From assembly GCF_001718835.1 (NCBI RefSeq), contig NZ_CP013444.1:2418001-2482000 (forward strand): a stretch of DNA of 64,000 nt. Reading direction: 5' to 3'. The notes under the pieces were generated by a model, which saw only the letters and a list, made by a program, of their open reading frames with translations, ran no database searches and was not told the origin of the DNA. The translations under genes and the position numbers were made by a program. The number at the start of each line of letters is the position of its first letter. Position 1 is the stretch's first letter. The stretch is from Burkholderia cepacia. GTDB lineage: Bacteria > Pseudomonadota > Gammaproteobacteria > Burkholderiales > Burkholderiaceae. Positions 1-8,734 of the stretch are shown one piece after another.

Positions 1-106
1 CGATCTTGCCTTTAGGTGCCATCCTCGCCACCACACCGATGGCATAACCACCAGTGCGCAGTGGAACAGCAAACCAAGTGCCTTCAGAGTATGGAAGACG
101 TTTCAT
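1..106 (-). CDS. Imm26-like immunity protein, N-terminal part
   Basis: This minus-strand reading frame starts with ATG at 104-106 and runs off the left edge, so only 35 residues are visible. They read MKRLPYSEGTWFAVPLRTGG and continue with YAIGVVARMAPKGK. The pattern of an aromatic residue, a PL pair, a glycine-rich turn and YA(I/V)GVVAR resembles the start of Imm26-type immunity proteins, which neutralise contact-dependent or T6SS toxins. The start lies 3 bp after the stop of a toxin-like tail, the usual toxin-then-immunity order. GC is clearly lower than in the neighbouring metabolic genes, which suggests horizontal transfer. The family call rests on a short N-terminus and is tentative. Confidence 0.5.
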   Translation of the reverse strand, partial: MKRLPYSEGTWFAVPLRTGGYAIGVVARMAPKGKI

Positions 107-109
107 TGG

Positions 110-304
110 TTATTTCCCCCCTAGGAAACGTCGAGCCGCATCCATGTACTCATTGAGTCTTGGATTGGCCGGACTAATAGGACGAATCGCATTCAAAGGC
201 GGGTTGTACTGGCCATGCAACATCTGTTCAAGCCCTCGCTGCTCGGCTCTTACGTCGGTTCGATGCACCGCAAAAAAGTCCAAGTCCTTTAAGGCAGTGG
301 GAAT
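110..304 (-). pseudogene. C-terminal tail of a polymorphic (Rhs/T6SS-type) toxin, remnant
   Basis: An open frame of about 64 codons ends with TAA at 110-112. Its residues include DFFAVHRTDVRAEQRGLEQ, then a PPLNAI..ISPANPRLNEY segment, and finish AARRFLGGK. Tails of this kind (R-x-x-EQ-x-L followed by PPLN and SPxNP..Y..AA) are common at the extreme C-termini of Rhs and other polymorphic toxins. The frame closes upstream with an in-frame stop at 305-307 and no start is visible, so only the last part of the gene survives here. It sits directly before the Imm26-like gene. Its enzymatic activity cannot be judged from this part. Confidence 0.45.
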
Positions 305-497
305 TCACCTACGTGCCGAAGATGGCGAATCCACCTGCCAGGTAAGCCATTTCAGCCCGATCATAAGCGCCAGCCCTGTTCGCGACGGCTATTCCCCGCC
401 GTTCACGATCATCCCCTTCACATTCACCCATTCGGCTGATACCCGCGCGGCCTCGCGCCGCCTACAGTATCCGGAATCGCCCCTACCGGAGACCGAC
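305..497. other. Gap with no confident gene
   Basis: This 193-base stretch joins the low-GC toxin remnant to the high-GC dehydrogenase gene. A short minus-strand frame ending at 309 gives a hydrophobic-looking tail (MAYLAGGFAIFGT), but it has no supported start or family. The leader of the downstream gene holds a GGAGA ribosome-binding site just before its ATG at 498. Confidence 0.4.
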
Positions 498-1289
498 ATG
501 CCCCACCCGCCGCCCCGCACGATCGCGATCACCGGCGCGGGCACCGGTATCGGCGCCGCGTGCGCGCGCCGCTTCGCACGCGGCGGCGACCGCGTCGTGC
601 TGATCGGGCGGCGTCAGGCGCCGCTCGACGCACTGGCCGCCGAAACGGGCGGCCTCGCACTTGCCGGCGATGCCGCGAACACCACCGACTGGGCCCGCTT
701 CCTGCCGCACATCGCCGAACGCTTCGGCCGCGTCGACGCGCTCATCGCGTGCGCGGGCGGGCACGGGCTCGGCCGCGCGGACGAAACCGACGACGCGCAG
801 TGGCGCGACGCGATGCACGCGAACCTCGACACCGCGTTCGTGAGCGCGCGCGCGTGCCTGCCCGACCTGATCGCGCAGCGCGGCAGCATCGTGCTGGTCG
901 CATCGATCGCCGCGCTCGCGGCCGGGCCCGGCGTGTGCGGCTACACGGTCGGCAAGCATGCGCTGCTCGGGCTCGCGCGGTCGCTCGCGCGCGACTACGG
1001 GCCGCGCGGCGTACGGGCGAACGCGGTGTGCCCCGGCTGGGTCCGCACGCCGATGGCCGATGCGGAGATGGAGCCGCTGATGGCACGCCACCGCGAATCG
1101 CTCGACGCGGCGTATGCGCGCGTCAGCGCCGACGTGCCGCTGCGCCGCGCGGCCGACCCGGACGAGATCGCGGCCGTGTGTGCGTTCCTCGCGTCGCCGG
1201 ACGCGTCGTTCGTGACCGGAGCGACGCTCGTCGCGGACGGCGGCGCGATGGTCGTCGACGTGCCGACGCTGGCATTCGCCGGCCCGTGA
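498..1289 (+). CDS. SDR family NAD(P)-dependent oxidoreductase
   Basis: A 263-residue classical short-chain dehydrogenase. The cofactor-binding glycine motif TGAGTGIG lies at residues 12-19 and the catalytic set is Ser136, Tyr149 and Lys153 (YTVGK). A terminal VADGG-type segment is typical of the family. The ATG at 498 was chosen because GGAGA precedes it by five bases and the glycine motif then falls at the usual distance from the N-terminus; the frame is open further upstream through unrelated DNA. It faces the RtcB-family gene convergently with 27 bp between them. The substrate cannot be deduced. Confidence 0.9.
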   Translation: MPHPPPRTIAITGAGTGIGAACARRFARGGDRVVLIGRRQAPLDALAAETGGLALAGDAANTTDWARFLPHIAERFGRVDALIACAGGHGLGRADETDDAQWRDAMHANLDTAFVSARACLPDLIAQRGSIVLVASIAALAAGPGVCGYTVGKHALLGLARSLARDYGPRGVRANAVCPGWVRTPMADAEMEPLMARHRESLDAAYARVSADVPLRRAADPDEIAAVCAFLASPDASFVTGATLVADGGAMVVDVPTLAFAGP

Positions 1290-1316
1290 TGTCGTGACGT
1301 GCAACGCCGGCCTCCG

Positions 1317-2710
1317 TCATGCCTTGAACGTGACCCACGGCTTCAACCGGACCGCGCTGCGAATGAGGCCGGCCTGCTCCTGCGCATCGATCACGGGCCC
1401 GATCGGCTTGTAGGCTTCCGGCGCTTCCTCGATGCGGCGCTCGTCGCGCAGCGTGACGCACGTCCATGCGCCCGGCGCACGCTCCGTGCGAAGCCGCCTC
1501 ACGGCCTGCCGGCGCACGCTGCGGCCGGCGCCGTGGCTGCACGACCACAGCCAGTCGGGATGGCCGAGCCCGGTCGCGAGAAACGACGCATCGCCCATCG
1601 AACCCGGGATCAACGCGAGGTCGCCTTCGCGGGCCGGCGTGGCGCCCTTGCGATGGATATTCATGCCGTCCTCCTGAAGCACGACGTTGTGCGGCACGTC
1701 CACGACCAGCGTCGAATGCGTCCCGCCCGTCAGCTCGGCGAGCGCCTTGCGAACCATCTCGGCGAGCACGACACGGTTGAGCCACGCATAACGCGCGGCA
1801 GTGCCCATCGCGACGAGATAGTCGCGCGCCAGTTCGCCGGAAAGACCGTACAGGCCGCTTTCCGGATGCCTGACGCCCGCCGGCCATGCCGCGCGCGCCC
1901 GGTCCATCCAGCGTCGCCCGACGTAGAAGCCGACATCGCGCGAACCGCTGTGGATCATCACGACGACATCGTCCTTCGCGAGTCCCGCCCGGTAGGCCGC
2001 ATGGCGGTCGAACACGGCGTCGACCACCTGCAGTTCGACGAAATGATTGCTCGAGCCCGGTGTGCCGAGGCACGGATCGCGAAACGTTTCGCGGGCTCCG
2101 ACGTGCGCGTGCGGCGCATACGTCGAACTGCCGTCGAACCGGTCGAGGCCGATGCACGCGGACAGCTCGCGCACGAGCCGGTCTCGATCGACCTGCTGCC
2201 AGATGCCGTGCGGCGCGACACGATCGATGAACGCGTCAGGGCCCGCGTCGAACAGCGCGCGGAAGGCATCGCCGTTGACGGGCACGTCCCGGTGATCCGC
2301 CAGGATCGCGCGGGTCAGACGCTCGACGATGCGCGATTCGAGCGGCGCGAGCGACGACCGCTTGAGTCCGGTCGTCAGCAGGCGCATCCCGCAGTTGATA
2401 TCGGTGCCGATCGCGGCGGGAATCACGAACGCGTCGTCGGTCGCGACGATCGAGCCGACGGGCGCGACCCCGCCCGGATGAAAATCGGGCGTCGCGCAGG
2501 CCTTGCAGACGCCGTGGCGATGATCGGGCGAACGCACCGCCGCGAAGGACAGCAGTTGCCGCACCGCCTTCTCCTCGAGCGGCAAGGCGAAGCGGGCAAC
2601 AGGACGGACGCCTGCGCCAGTTCATTGCGCAGGTGATAGATGCCGGCGTGATGGTCGACATGGATGCCTTGCCGTTGCAAGGCCTTTTTCAAGCGAGGAA
2701 AGGTAGACAT
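1317..2710 (-). pseudogene. rtcB: RtcB-family RNA ligase, interrupted by a frameshift
   Basis: RtcB enzymes join RNA 2',3'-cyclic phosphate or 3'-phosphate ends to 5'-OH ends using GTP and Mn2+. The long frame (TTG at 2585 to 1317) carries the family's signatures: GTDINCGM with its metal-binding Cys, SSNHFVELQ, HSGSRDVG, and CSHGAGR near the C-terminus containing the guanylated His. The first ~40 residues, starting MSTFPRLKKALQRQG at ATG 2710, lie in another frame and end ASVLLPA. The two halves join near 2586-2596 with a one-base mismatch in phase, and the downstream frame has a stop just upstream of the junction. This is either a real inactivating lesion, an unusual recoding event, or a sequence error. 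Confidence 0.75.
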
Positions 2711-2918
2711 CGCTGCTGAAAATGAAAAAGGTACGACGCGACCTCCGGCATTCCGGCGGTCGTGGGTACCTTCCTGCAGCAGCGTCGAGGAAGGGAGCGC
2801 GGATCATAGCAGAAGCGCATTGAAGACAGGAAGGCGGTAACGAGCGCGCTGTCGCGAGCCGCCAACACGGCGGCACGTCCTCTCCCGATCGGCATGCCGG
2901 ACGTCGTCGATGCATCGA
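2711..2918. other. Intergenic gap, promoter side of the RtcB-like gene
   Basis: About 208 bases between the start of the RtcB-like gene and the end of the epimerase gene, both on the minus strand. The sequence is GC-rich apart from a short A-rich stretch near 2715-2730. No credible gene or strong terminator was recognised. Confidence 0.35.
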
Positions 2919-3899
2919 TCACCGCAAACACCCGAGCCCCGCCAGCGTCGCCTCGACAGCCGCGTCGAGCGGCGTATGCGGCTCGCGGCCGAGCACCGCG
3001 GTCACCCGCGTGTTGTCCAGCCGGATCGGCTCGCGCCACAGGTAGCGCATCTCGAGCAATTCGCGCAGCGTCGTGACGAACGGCGACGCCGCGCGCACGA
3101 GCCACCACGGAAAGCGCCGCAATGCCGGACGCAGCCCGTGCCGCTGCGCGACGCGGCGCACGGCCTCCGCCATCTGCGTGCCGTCCGCGTCCCAGTGCCC
3201 GCCGAGGTGAAAGCGCGCGAACGGTTCGAGCGTGTCGCGCCGCTCGATCAGCTCGACCATCGCGCGGGCCACGTCCGGCAGGTACGCCCATTGATGGCCG
3301 ACGCCGCGCCGCCCCGGCAGGCTCACGGCCCCGAGCGGCTGCCCGGGCTTCACCAGCCCTTGCGAAAACCAGTTGTTGCCGGCCCGCGGCCCGAAGAAAT
3401 CGCCGGCGCGCACGATGATCGTGCGAACACCATGCCCGGCCGCGTCCTGCAGCCGGCGCTCCAGCTCGACGCGGATCGCGCCCTTGCGCGTCGACGGATG
3501 CTGCGGCGCATCTTCGTGCAGCACCGGAAACGCGTCGGCGCCGTAGTTGTACACCGTGCCCGGCAGCACGACGGTGGCCTGCTCCGCCTGCGCCGCCGCG
3601 ATCGTGTTGTCGATCATCGGCAGCACCCATTCGGACCAGTGGCGATAGCCCGGCGGGTTGACCGCATGCACGATCACAGCGCATCCGCGCGCCGCCTGCA
3701 TCACGGCATCGCGGTCGAGCGCGTCGCCGCGCACCCAGGCCAGCCCGTCGCGCTGCGCCGTGGCGTCCGTCAGCCCGCGCTTCAGCGCGCGCACCTGCCA
3801 GCCCGCATCGCGCAGCTGCCGCGCGACTTCCCCGCCGATCCCGCCCGTCGCGCCGAGCACCAGCGCCAGCCGTTCCGCGTGTTGACCTTCCGTCGTCAT
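2919..3899 (-). CDS. NAD-dependent epimerase/dehydratase (extended SDR)
   Basis: A 326-residue extended-SDR protein. The N-terminal nucleotide-binding motif GATGGIGGEVA follows the start by about a dozen residues. A YNYGADAFP segment precedes RKGAIRVELERRL, as in NAD-binding sugar epimerase-like proteins. The ATG at 3897-3899 is preceded by AGGAGAG at good spacing, whereas the frame's earlier start lacks such a site. It is divergently transcribed from a LysR-type regulator 98 bp away, so that regulator probably controls it. The substrate is unknown; proteins of this type also act as atypical reductases. Confidence 0.85.
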   Translation of the reverse strand: MTTEGQHAERLALVLGATGGIGGEVARQLRDAGWQVRALKRGLTDATAQRDGLAWVRGDALDRDAVMQAARGCAVIVHAVNPPGYRHWSEWVLPMIDNTIAAAQAEQATVVLPGTVYNYGADAFPVLHEDAPQHPSTRKGAIRVELERRLQDAAGHGVRTIIVRAGDFFGPRAGNNWFSQGLVKPGQPLGAVSLPGRRGVGHQWAYLPDVARAMVELIERRDTLEPFARFHLGGHWDADGTQMAEAVRRVAQRHGLRPALRRFPWWLVRAASPFVTTLRELLEMRYLWREPIRLDNTRVTAVLGREPHTPLDAAVEATLAGLGCLR

Positions 3900-3951
3900 T
3901 GCCGCTCTCCTGAAATGAATCCGTCGTGAGCGCATTCTGGGCCGCATCGGG

Positions 3952-3987
3952 ATAGCAAGGAATTGGCGAACATGATCGATCTGCTAT
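3952..3987. promoter_or_regulatory. Inverted repeat in the epimerase/LysR divergent promoter
   Basis: ATAGCA at 3952-3957 is mirrored by TGCTAT at 3982-3987 in the 98-bp space between two divergent genes. The second arm ends 10 bp before the regulator's start codon. LysR regulators commonly bind interrupted dyads in such positions, but this spacing is longer than the usual T-N11-A core, so the assignment is tentative. Confidence 0.3.
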
Positions 3988-3997
3988 ACATTTTCGT

Positions 3998-4897
3998 ATG
4001 ACCTCCGATCTCAACTGGGAACTGATTCGAACCTTCCTTGCCGTGCTGACGGAAGGCTCGCTGTCCGGCGCGGCACGGGCGCTCGGCATCACGCAGCCGA
4101 CGGCCGGCCGCCACGTCGCGGCGCTCGAGGCCGGGTTCGGCCAGACGCTGTTCACGCGCTCGCCGTCCGGCCTGCTGCCGACCGAGGCGGCGCTCGCGCT
4201 GCGCGGCCATGCGGAGGCGCTGCGCAGCGCGGCCGCCGCGTTCGAACGCGCGGCGGCGAGTCACGGCAGCGGCGTCAGCGGCATCGTGCGGATCTCGGCC
4301 AGCGACGTGATCGCCGTCGAAGTGCTCCCGCCGGTTCTCGCGCAATTGCGGCGCGACCATCCCGGGCTCGTCATCGAGCTGGTGCCGACCGACCGCATCC
4401 AGGACGTGCTCAAGCGCGAGGCCGACATCGCGATCCGGATGGCGCCGCCCGCGCAGGAGGCGCTCGTTGCGCGGCGCATCGGGAACATCGAATTGGGCAT
4501 GTATGCGCGTGACGACTATCTCGCCGAGCACGGCGCGCCGGCGGCGCTGGCCGAACTCGCGCATCACGCGCTGATCGGCTTCGACGCAATGACGCCGTTC
4601 CTGCGCGCGGCGGCGCACGCGCTGCCCGTCTGGAACCGTGACGCGTTCTCGCTGCGCACCGACAGCAACCTTGCGCAGCTCGCGATGATCCGTGCCGGCT
4701 ACGGAATCGGCTTCTGCCAGACCGGGCTCGCGAGACGGGACGCACGGCTCGTGCGGGTGCTGCCGGACGGGCCCGCGATGCAGCTGGAAACCTGGGTCGT
4801 GATGCACGAGGACCTGCGCACGAGCCCGCGCTGCCGCGCGGTGTTCGATGCGCTGGTGCGGGGGTTGCTGGCGTACGTCGGAGCAAAGCCGGATTGA
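3998..4897 (+). CDS. LysR-family transcriptional regulator
   Basis: A 299-residue LysR-type regulator. The N-terminal winged helix-turn-helix spans about residues 8-65 (AVLTEGSLSGAARALGITQP then TAGRHVAALE). The rest forms the periplasmic-binding-protein-like effector domain, with an ISASDVIAVEVLPP start typical of the family. It reads away from the epimerase gene and probably regulates it together with itself. The effector ligand cannot be inferred. Confidence 0.9.
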   Translation: MTSDLNWELIRTFLAVLTEGSLSGAARALGITQPTAGRHVAALEAGFGQTLFTRSPSGLLPTEAALALRGHAEALRSAAAAFERAAASHGSGVSGIVRISASDVIAVEVLPPVLAQLRRDHPGLVIELVPTDRIQDVLKREADIAIRMAPPAQEALVARRIGNIELGMYARDDYLAEHGAPAALAELAHHALIGFDAMTPFLRAAAHALPVWNRDAFSLRTDSNLAQLAMIRAGYGIGFCQTGLARRDARLVRVLPDGPAMQLETWVVMHEDLRTSPRCRAVFDALVRGLLAYVGAKPD

Positions 4898-4988
4898 CGG
4901 CGACGCCGGCCGGTGGTCACGAACCGCCACCGCCGCTGCACACTGCCAGCCGGTGCGCGGCCCTGATATGGCCGCCTGCGCACAGCTG

Positions 4989-5309
4989 CTACTCGTAGAT
5001 TTTCCCGGCGAACAGGATATCCGCCGCCCTCCGCCACGGATTGTCGGGAACTTGATAGAAGCGAAGCCCATCCGTCGACGCATCGGCCCAGTCGACAGCC
5101 GCTTCCAGGAACGTCCCGATCGAGTCGTTTTCCCATCCCAGTGCGCCCCCGTCATGCGGGAACGACGTCGTCCTGGCCGCGATCTCGCGTTCCGCTTTCC
5201 AGTCGCGGCCCAGCACGCCCAGGAAATCGACGAAAGACCGCTCGTCGACCACGCGCTCCAGCGCGGCCTGCAATGTGTCCGCCATGTTCTGTTTCAGGTC
5301 GTCATTCAT
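4989..5309 (-). CDS. Small conserved hypothetical protein (DUF7660-like)
   Basis: A 106-residue soluble acidic protein. It opens with a helical segment containing RSFVDFLGVLGRDW and later has WENDSIGTFLEAAVDWA, followed by WRRAADILFAGKIYE. The order of an F-x-x-F segment, a W-x-N-x-(S/T)-I-x-x-FL segment, then a C-terminal helix resembles small immunity-like or DUF7660 proteins. The function is unknown. It lies alone between the LysR gene and a small cysteine-rich protein, with ATG at 5307-5309. Confidence 0.6.
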   Translation of the reverse strand: MNDDLKQNMADTLQAALERVVDERSFVDFLGVLGRDWKAEREIAARTTSFPHDGGALGWENDSIGTFLEAAVDWADASTDGLRFYQVPDNPWRRAADILFAGKIYE

Positions 5310-5458
5310 CCGTCATCCCGCCTTGCCTCATGCCGAAATCATCCGCGCGATGCCGCGCGTCACACCAGCAACTGCCTCGCCAGCACCTCCCGCGCCTGCG
5401 TCACCGCTTCCCGTTCCCCGGGCAGCGGCGGCTGCACGCGACCGCGTGAGCCGGCGGC

Positions 5459-5656
5459 TCACCGCCGCCGCTTGCGTTTCGCCTGTCGCGCTTCCCATTC
5501 GGCCAGCTCGACGCGATAGCGCTCCATCGCGTCCTCGTACAGGTCGAAAACGCACGGCGAGCAACCGCTGTTGCAGCAGTCTTCCAGTTCCGGTTGCTGA
5601 GGCGGGGTCGGACGCGGATCGTCGGGGGATGAATCCGGAGAGGCAGGCTTGGGCAC
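5459..5656 (-). CDS. Oxidoreductase-like domain protein (OXLD1-type)
   Basis: A 65-residue protein with a proline-rich N-terminus and the compact motif CCNSGCSPCVFDLYEDAM. Four clustered cysteines followed by D-x-Y-E-D match the oxidoreductase-like N-terminal domain found in small bacterial proteins and in eukaryotic OXLD1. The C-terminus is very basic (ARQAKRKRRR). The start is GTG at 5654-5656, giving V/M-PKPAS. Its biochemical role is not established. Confidence 0.65.
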   Translation of the reverse strand: MPKPASPDSSPDDPRPTPPQQPELEDCCNSGCSPCVFDLYEDAMERYRVELAEWEARQAKRKRRR

Positions 5657-5756
5657 GGCACGGATCGAGTGACGGGGAACACCCAGTATAAGTGGATGTC
5701 GCGCGACCTGCCGGCCGGGACGATCCCCGCCGGCCGCTTCCCTCGATTGCGCGCGA

Positions 5757-7160
5757 TCACTGCGCCGGCGCGTCCGGCTTCGCCGCGCCCGCCTCCGGCT
5801 CGTCGGCCAGCGGTTGCCACGCGGCGCCGAGCGAATACCAGTCGACGCGGCGCGTGAGCGTCATGATGCCGGCGAGGATCGCGAACAGCAGCAGCGAACC
5901 GAGCATCAGTGCGTTGTCTTCCGACAGCAGCAGCCCGTAGAGTGCCGCGTACAGCACCGCGAGCAGCACCGCGAACACCGCGCCGCGCTTCACGCTGTGC
6001 AGCACGAACGACAGGTAGAAGCCGAGCAGCCCGATGCATGCGCCGCTCGCCGCGAGATACGCATACGCGAACGCGATGTGTTCGGACAGGCTCAGCAGCA
6101 GCAGGAAGAACAACGCGAGCGACAGGCCGACCAGCGTGTACTGGATCGGGTGAATGCGCAGCCGCTTCACGAGCTCGTACATGAAGAAGCTCGCGAACGT
6201 GAGCATCACGAACAGCGCGCCGTACTTCGTGGCGCGTTCGGCCTGCAGATAGACGTTCACGGGTTCGATCAGCGAGACCGAGGCGGCTTCGAGCGCCTCG
6301 TCCCCGCTGCCCGCCGCGATCTGCTCGCGCGCCTTCGTGTTGAACGACGTCAGGCTCCATGCGCTCGCGAAGCCGCCGGCATCGACCGTGCGGCTGTTCG
6401 GCAGGAACGCACCGTCGAAACTCGGATGCGGCCACGTCGACTTCAGCGAGAAATCGTTCTGGTCGCCCACCGGCGCGAACGCGACGGATTCCGCGCCCCG
6501 CAGCGGCAGGTCGATGCTGAACGGCACGACGTTTTCGGCGGACGTGGCGGAGGACGCGGCGGGGAACGCGCCGAGGTCGACGTTCGCGTGCACGCCCTGG
6601 CGCAGGCTCGGGAGCTGCGCGCCCTGCTCCATCGTCAGCCGCTTGCCGCCGAGAACCAGCACCGGCTGCGCCATCAGGCCGCGAATGTCGCTGATGCCGA
6701 ACGCGAGGTACGGATTGCCGATCGCGAAGCTTACGTGGCCGTCCGCCTGCGGCAGCTTCTTCAGGTCCGGCAACGCGAGCGTGCCCTCCCAGCGGCTCTG
6801 CAGGTCGTACACCAGCGCCTTGTGGATGCCGCGATAGCGGACGCTGGTCGCAACGCCGCCCTTGACGCTCAGGGTCTTCGGGAACACCAGCAGGCGCTTC
6901 GCTTCGGTCTGCACGCGCTCGCTCGCCGGCTGGCCGGGCGCCGCCTCGGTCCGGATGCGGGTGACTTCCGTGTACGGCACGACCAGGATCGGCCCGGTCA
7001 TGGTCTGCGGCCCCGCATAGCTCGACCAGATGCTTCTCAACGCGTCTTCGCGGTACGACGCGCGCTCCTGCACGATGCTGCTCACCAGATGCAGCGGGAT
7101 CAGGATCAGCAGCACGAGGCACGCCGTGATCAGGGACTTGAACAACAGGACTCGATTCAT
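5757..7160 (-). CDS. creD: Cell envelope integrity protein CreD
   Basis: A 467-residue inner-membrane protein. It has one N-terminal transmembrane helix (residues ~8-28), a large periplasmic domain, and a C-terminal bundle of about five helices beginning near YGALFVMLTFASFF. This layout and the LRIHPIQYTLVGLSLALFF segment are characteristic of CreD. In other bacteria CreD supports envelope integrity and is the main output of the CreBC two-component system. Here it is downstream of creB and creC, separated by about 100 bp that hold a repeated CreB-type element, so it probably has its own CreB-dependent promoter. The extreme C-terminus is Ala/Pro-rich. Confidence 0.93.
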   Translation of the reverse strand: MNRVLLFKSLITACLVLLILIPLHLVSSIVQERASYREDALRSIWSSYAGPQTMTGPILVVPYTEVTRIRTEAAPGQPASERVQTEAKRLLVFPKTLSVKGGVATSVRYRGIHKALVYDLQSRWEGTLALPDLKKLPQADGHVSFAIGNPYLAFGISDIRGLMAQPVLVLGGKRLTMEQGAQLPSLRQGVHANVDLGAFPAASSATSAENVVPFSIDLPLRGAESVAFAPVGDQNDFSLKSTWPHPSFDGAFLPNSRTVDAGGFASAWSLTSFNTKAREQIAAGSGDEALEAASVSLIEPVNVYLQAERATKYGALFVMLTFASFFMYELVKRLRIHPIQYTLVGLSLALFFLLLLSLSEHIAFAYAYLAASGACIGLLGFYLSFVLHSVKRGAVFAVLLAVLYAALYGLLLSEDNALMLGSLLLFAILAGIMTLTRRVDWYSLGAAWQPLADEPEAGAAKPDAPAQ

Positions 7161-7208
7161 GTGAGCGGATACCGGAGTGGAACAGTCCGCTCAGCATGAT
7201 CGTGCCGG

Positions 7209-7257
7209 GTGAAGCGCCGCCGAAGCGGACGTGAAGCGAACGTGTGGCGAACGTGAA
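7209..7257 (-). promoter_or_regulatory. Array of CreB-type (cre-tag) half-sites upstream of creD
   Basis: Five elements start every 11 bp, at 7209, 7220, 7231, 7242 and 7253. On the plus strand they read GTGAA, CCGAA, GTGAA, GTGTG and GTGAA; on the creD strand the matching sites are TTCAC. The known CreB operator is TTCAC-N6-TTCAC, the same 11-bp phase. The array lies between the creC stop and the creD start, where the regulator should act. Confidence 0.7.
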
Positions 7258-7263
7258 GCGAGG

Positions 7264-8718
7264 TCAGGCCGCCGACGGCAGCGTGAGCGTCGCGCACGCG
7301 CCGCCTTCCGCGCGGTTGGCAAGCGCGATGCTGCCGTGGTGCAGCATCGCGACCTCGCGGACGAAACACAGCCCGAGGCCCGTGCTGCGATCCTGCCCGT
7401 CGGGGCGCGGCAGCGAATAGAAGCGCTCGAACACGCGCGCCAGCGCGTAGTCGGGAATGCCCGGGCCGTCATCCGTCACGCGGATCGCGATGACGTGCGT
7501 CCTGCCCGCCGGCTGCCGCTCGAGCGCGACCTTGACCACGCTGCCCCGCGGCGCGAAATCCAGCGCGTTGTCGAGCAGGTTGCCGAGCGCCTGGCGCAGC
7601 AGGAACGGATCGCCCGCCACGACCGCGGCGTCCCCGCTCGCCGACGGCCGCTCCAGTTGCAGCGTCACCCCGCACTGGCGCGCGCGCGGCTCTGCATCCT
7701 CCAGCAGCTGTTCGAGCACCGGCCGCAGCGCGACCGGTTCGCGCACCGACAGCCGTTGTTTCTGTTCGACTTCGGCGAGCGCGAGCAGCTTGCGGATCAT
7801 CTGTTCGAGGCGGCCGGCCTGGCGGCGGATGTTCTCGGTGAAGCGCCGGCGGTTCGCAACCGGCATGTCTTCCTGCAACAGTTCGGCGGCACCGCTGATC
7901 GCCGCCAGCGGGCTTTTCATCTCGTGCGTGAGCGTGTGGATGTACGTCTCGACGTACTGCCGGTCCTCCAGCCGCTGATGCATGCTTTCCACCGCGCGCC
8001 CGAGCTCGGCCAGCTCGCTCGCGCCCTGCAGCGGCATGTCGGCCCGCTCGCCCGCCGCAATCGCGCGCGCATAACGCTGCAGGCGACGCAGCCCAACCAC
8101 CAGCCACCAGGTGCACGCGACGCCGATCAGGATCGCGCCGCCCATCAGCAGCGCGCCATACAGCATGATCTTGCGCTGGCTGCGCGCGATGAACGGCGCG
8201 ACCGTCTGGTTCGGCTTCGCGATCGTCAGCACGCCGATGATCTCGTTGCCGCGCCGGATCGGTGCCGCCACGTGCATCACGGTGCTGCTGTCGTCGTTCG
8301 GATCGCTGCGCGTGCTGCGCGCGCCGTATTCGCCGCGCAGCGTCCGGTAGACGTCGTTCCAGCGCGAATAGTCCTGCCCGAGCGCGCGGCCGGACGAGTC
8401 GTAGCGCACGATGCCGTGCGCGTCGGTGATGTAGAGGCGATAGCTGATCGTGTCCTTGCGCATGCCCCAGACATTCGCGCGGAGCGGGCTCGCATGCAGC
8501 TTTTCGAGCTGCCGGGCAAAGGCGCCGTCGGCGACATGGCCGCTGGCCATGTCGTCGGCGGCCAGCGTCGCGAGCACTTGCGCGGTATCGACGAGGGTGT
8601 CCTCCATCGCTTCGCGCACGCCGGGCTTCACCTCCTGCACGAACACGCGCAGCGTGATCAGCGCGGCCAGCCCGACGATCAGGAAAAAGCCGAAGAAGAT
8701 GCGCAGGCCGATATGCAT
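7264..8718 (-). CDS. creC: Two-component sensor histidine kinase CreC
   Basis: A 484-residue membrane kinase. It has a transmembrane helix at about residues 7-27, a periplasmic sensor region, a second helix around 184-208, and HAMP. The H-box HTLTHEMKSPLAAISG has the phosphorylated histidine at 265. The N-box GNLLDNALDFAP and the G-box DDGPGIPDYALARVFERFY with GLGLCFV follow. It starts 16 bp after the creB stop, so the two are co-transcribed. CreC responds to growth and envelope or carbon-source signals in enteric bacteria; the signal here is unknown. There is no creA in view. Confidence 0.92.
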   Translation of the reverse strand: MHIGLRIFFGFFLIVGLAALITLRVFVQEVKPGVREAMEDTLVDTAQVLATLAADDMASGHVADGAFARQLEKLHASPLRANVWGMRKDTISYRLYITDAHGIVRYDSSGRALGQDYSRWNDVYRTLRGEYGARSTRSDPNDDSSTVMHVAAPIRRGNEIIGVLTIAKPNQTVAPFIARSQRKIMLYGALLMGGAILIGVACTWWLVVGLRRLQRYARAIAAGERADMPLQGASELAELGRAVESMHQRLEDRQYVETYIHTLTHEMKSPLAAISGAAELLQEDMPVANRRRFTENIRRQAGRLEQMIRKLLALAEVEQKQRLSVREPVALRPVLEQLLEDAEPRARQCGVTLQLERPSASGDAAVVAGDPFLLRQALGNLLDNALDFAPRGSVVKVALERQPAGRTHVIAIRVTDDGPGIPDYALARVFERFYSLPRPDGQDRSTGLGLCFVREVAMLHHGSIALANRAEGGACATLTLPSAA

Positions 8719-8734
8719 GAGTCGATGGCCCGCG

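Noticed and set aside
483..1304. Long antisense open frame across the first SDR gene
   Set aside because: It has the Arg-rich composition of a GC-rich shadow frame and no family motifs.
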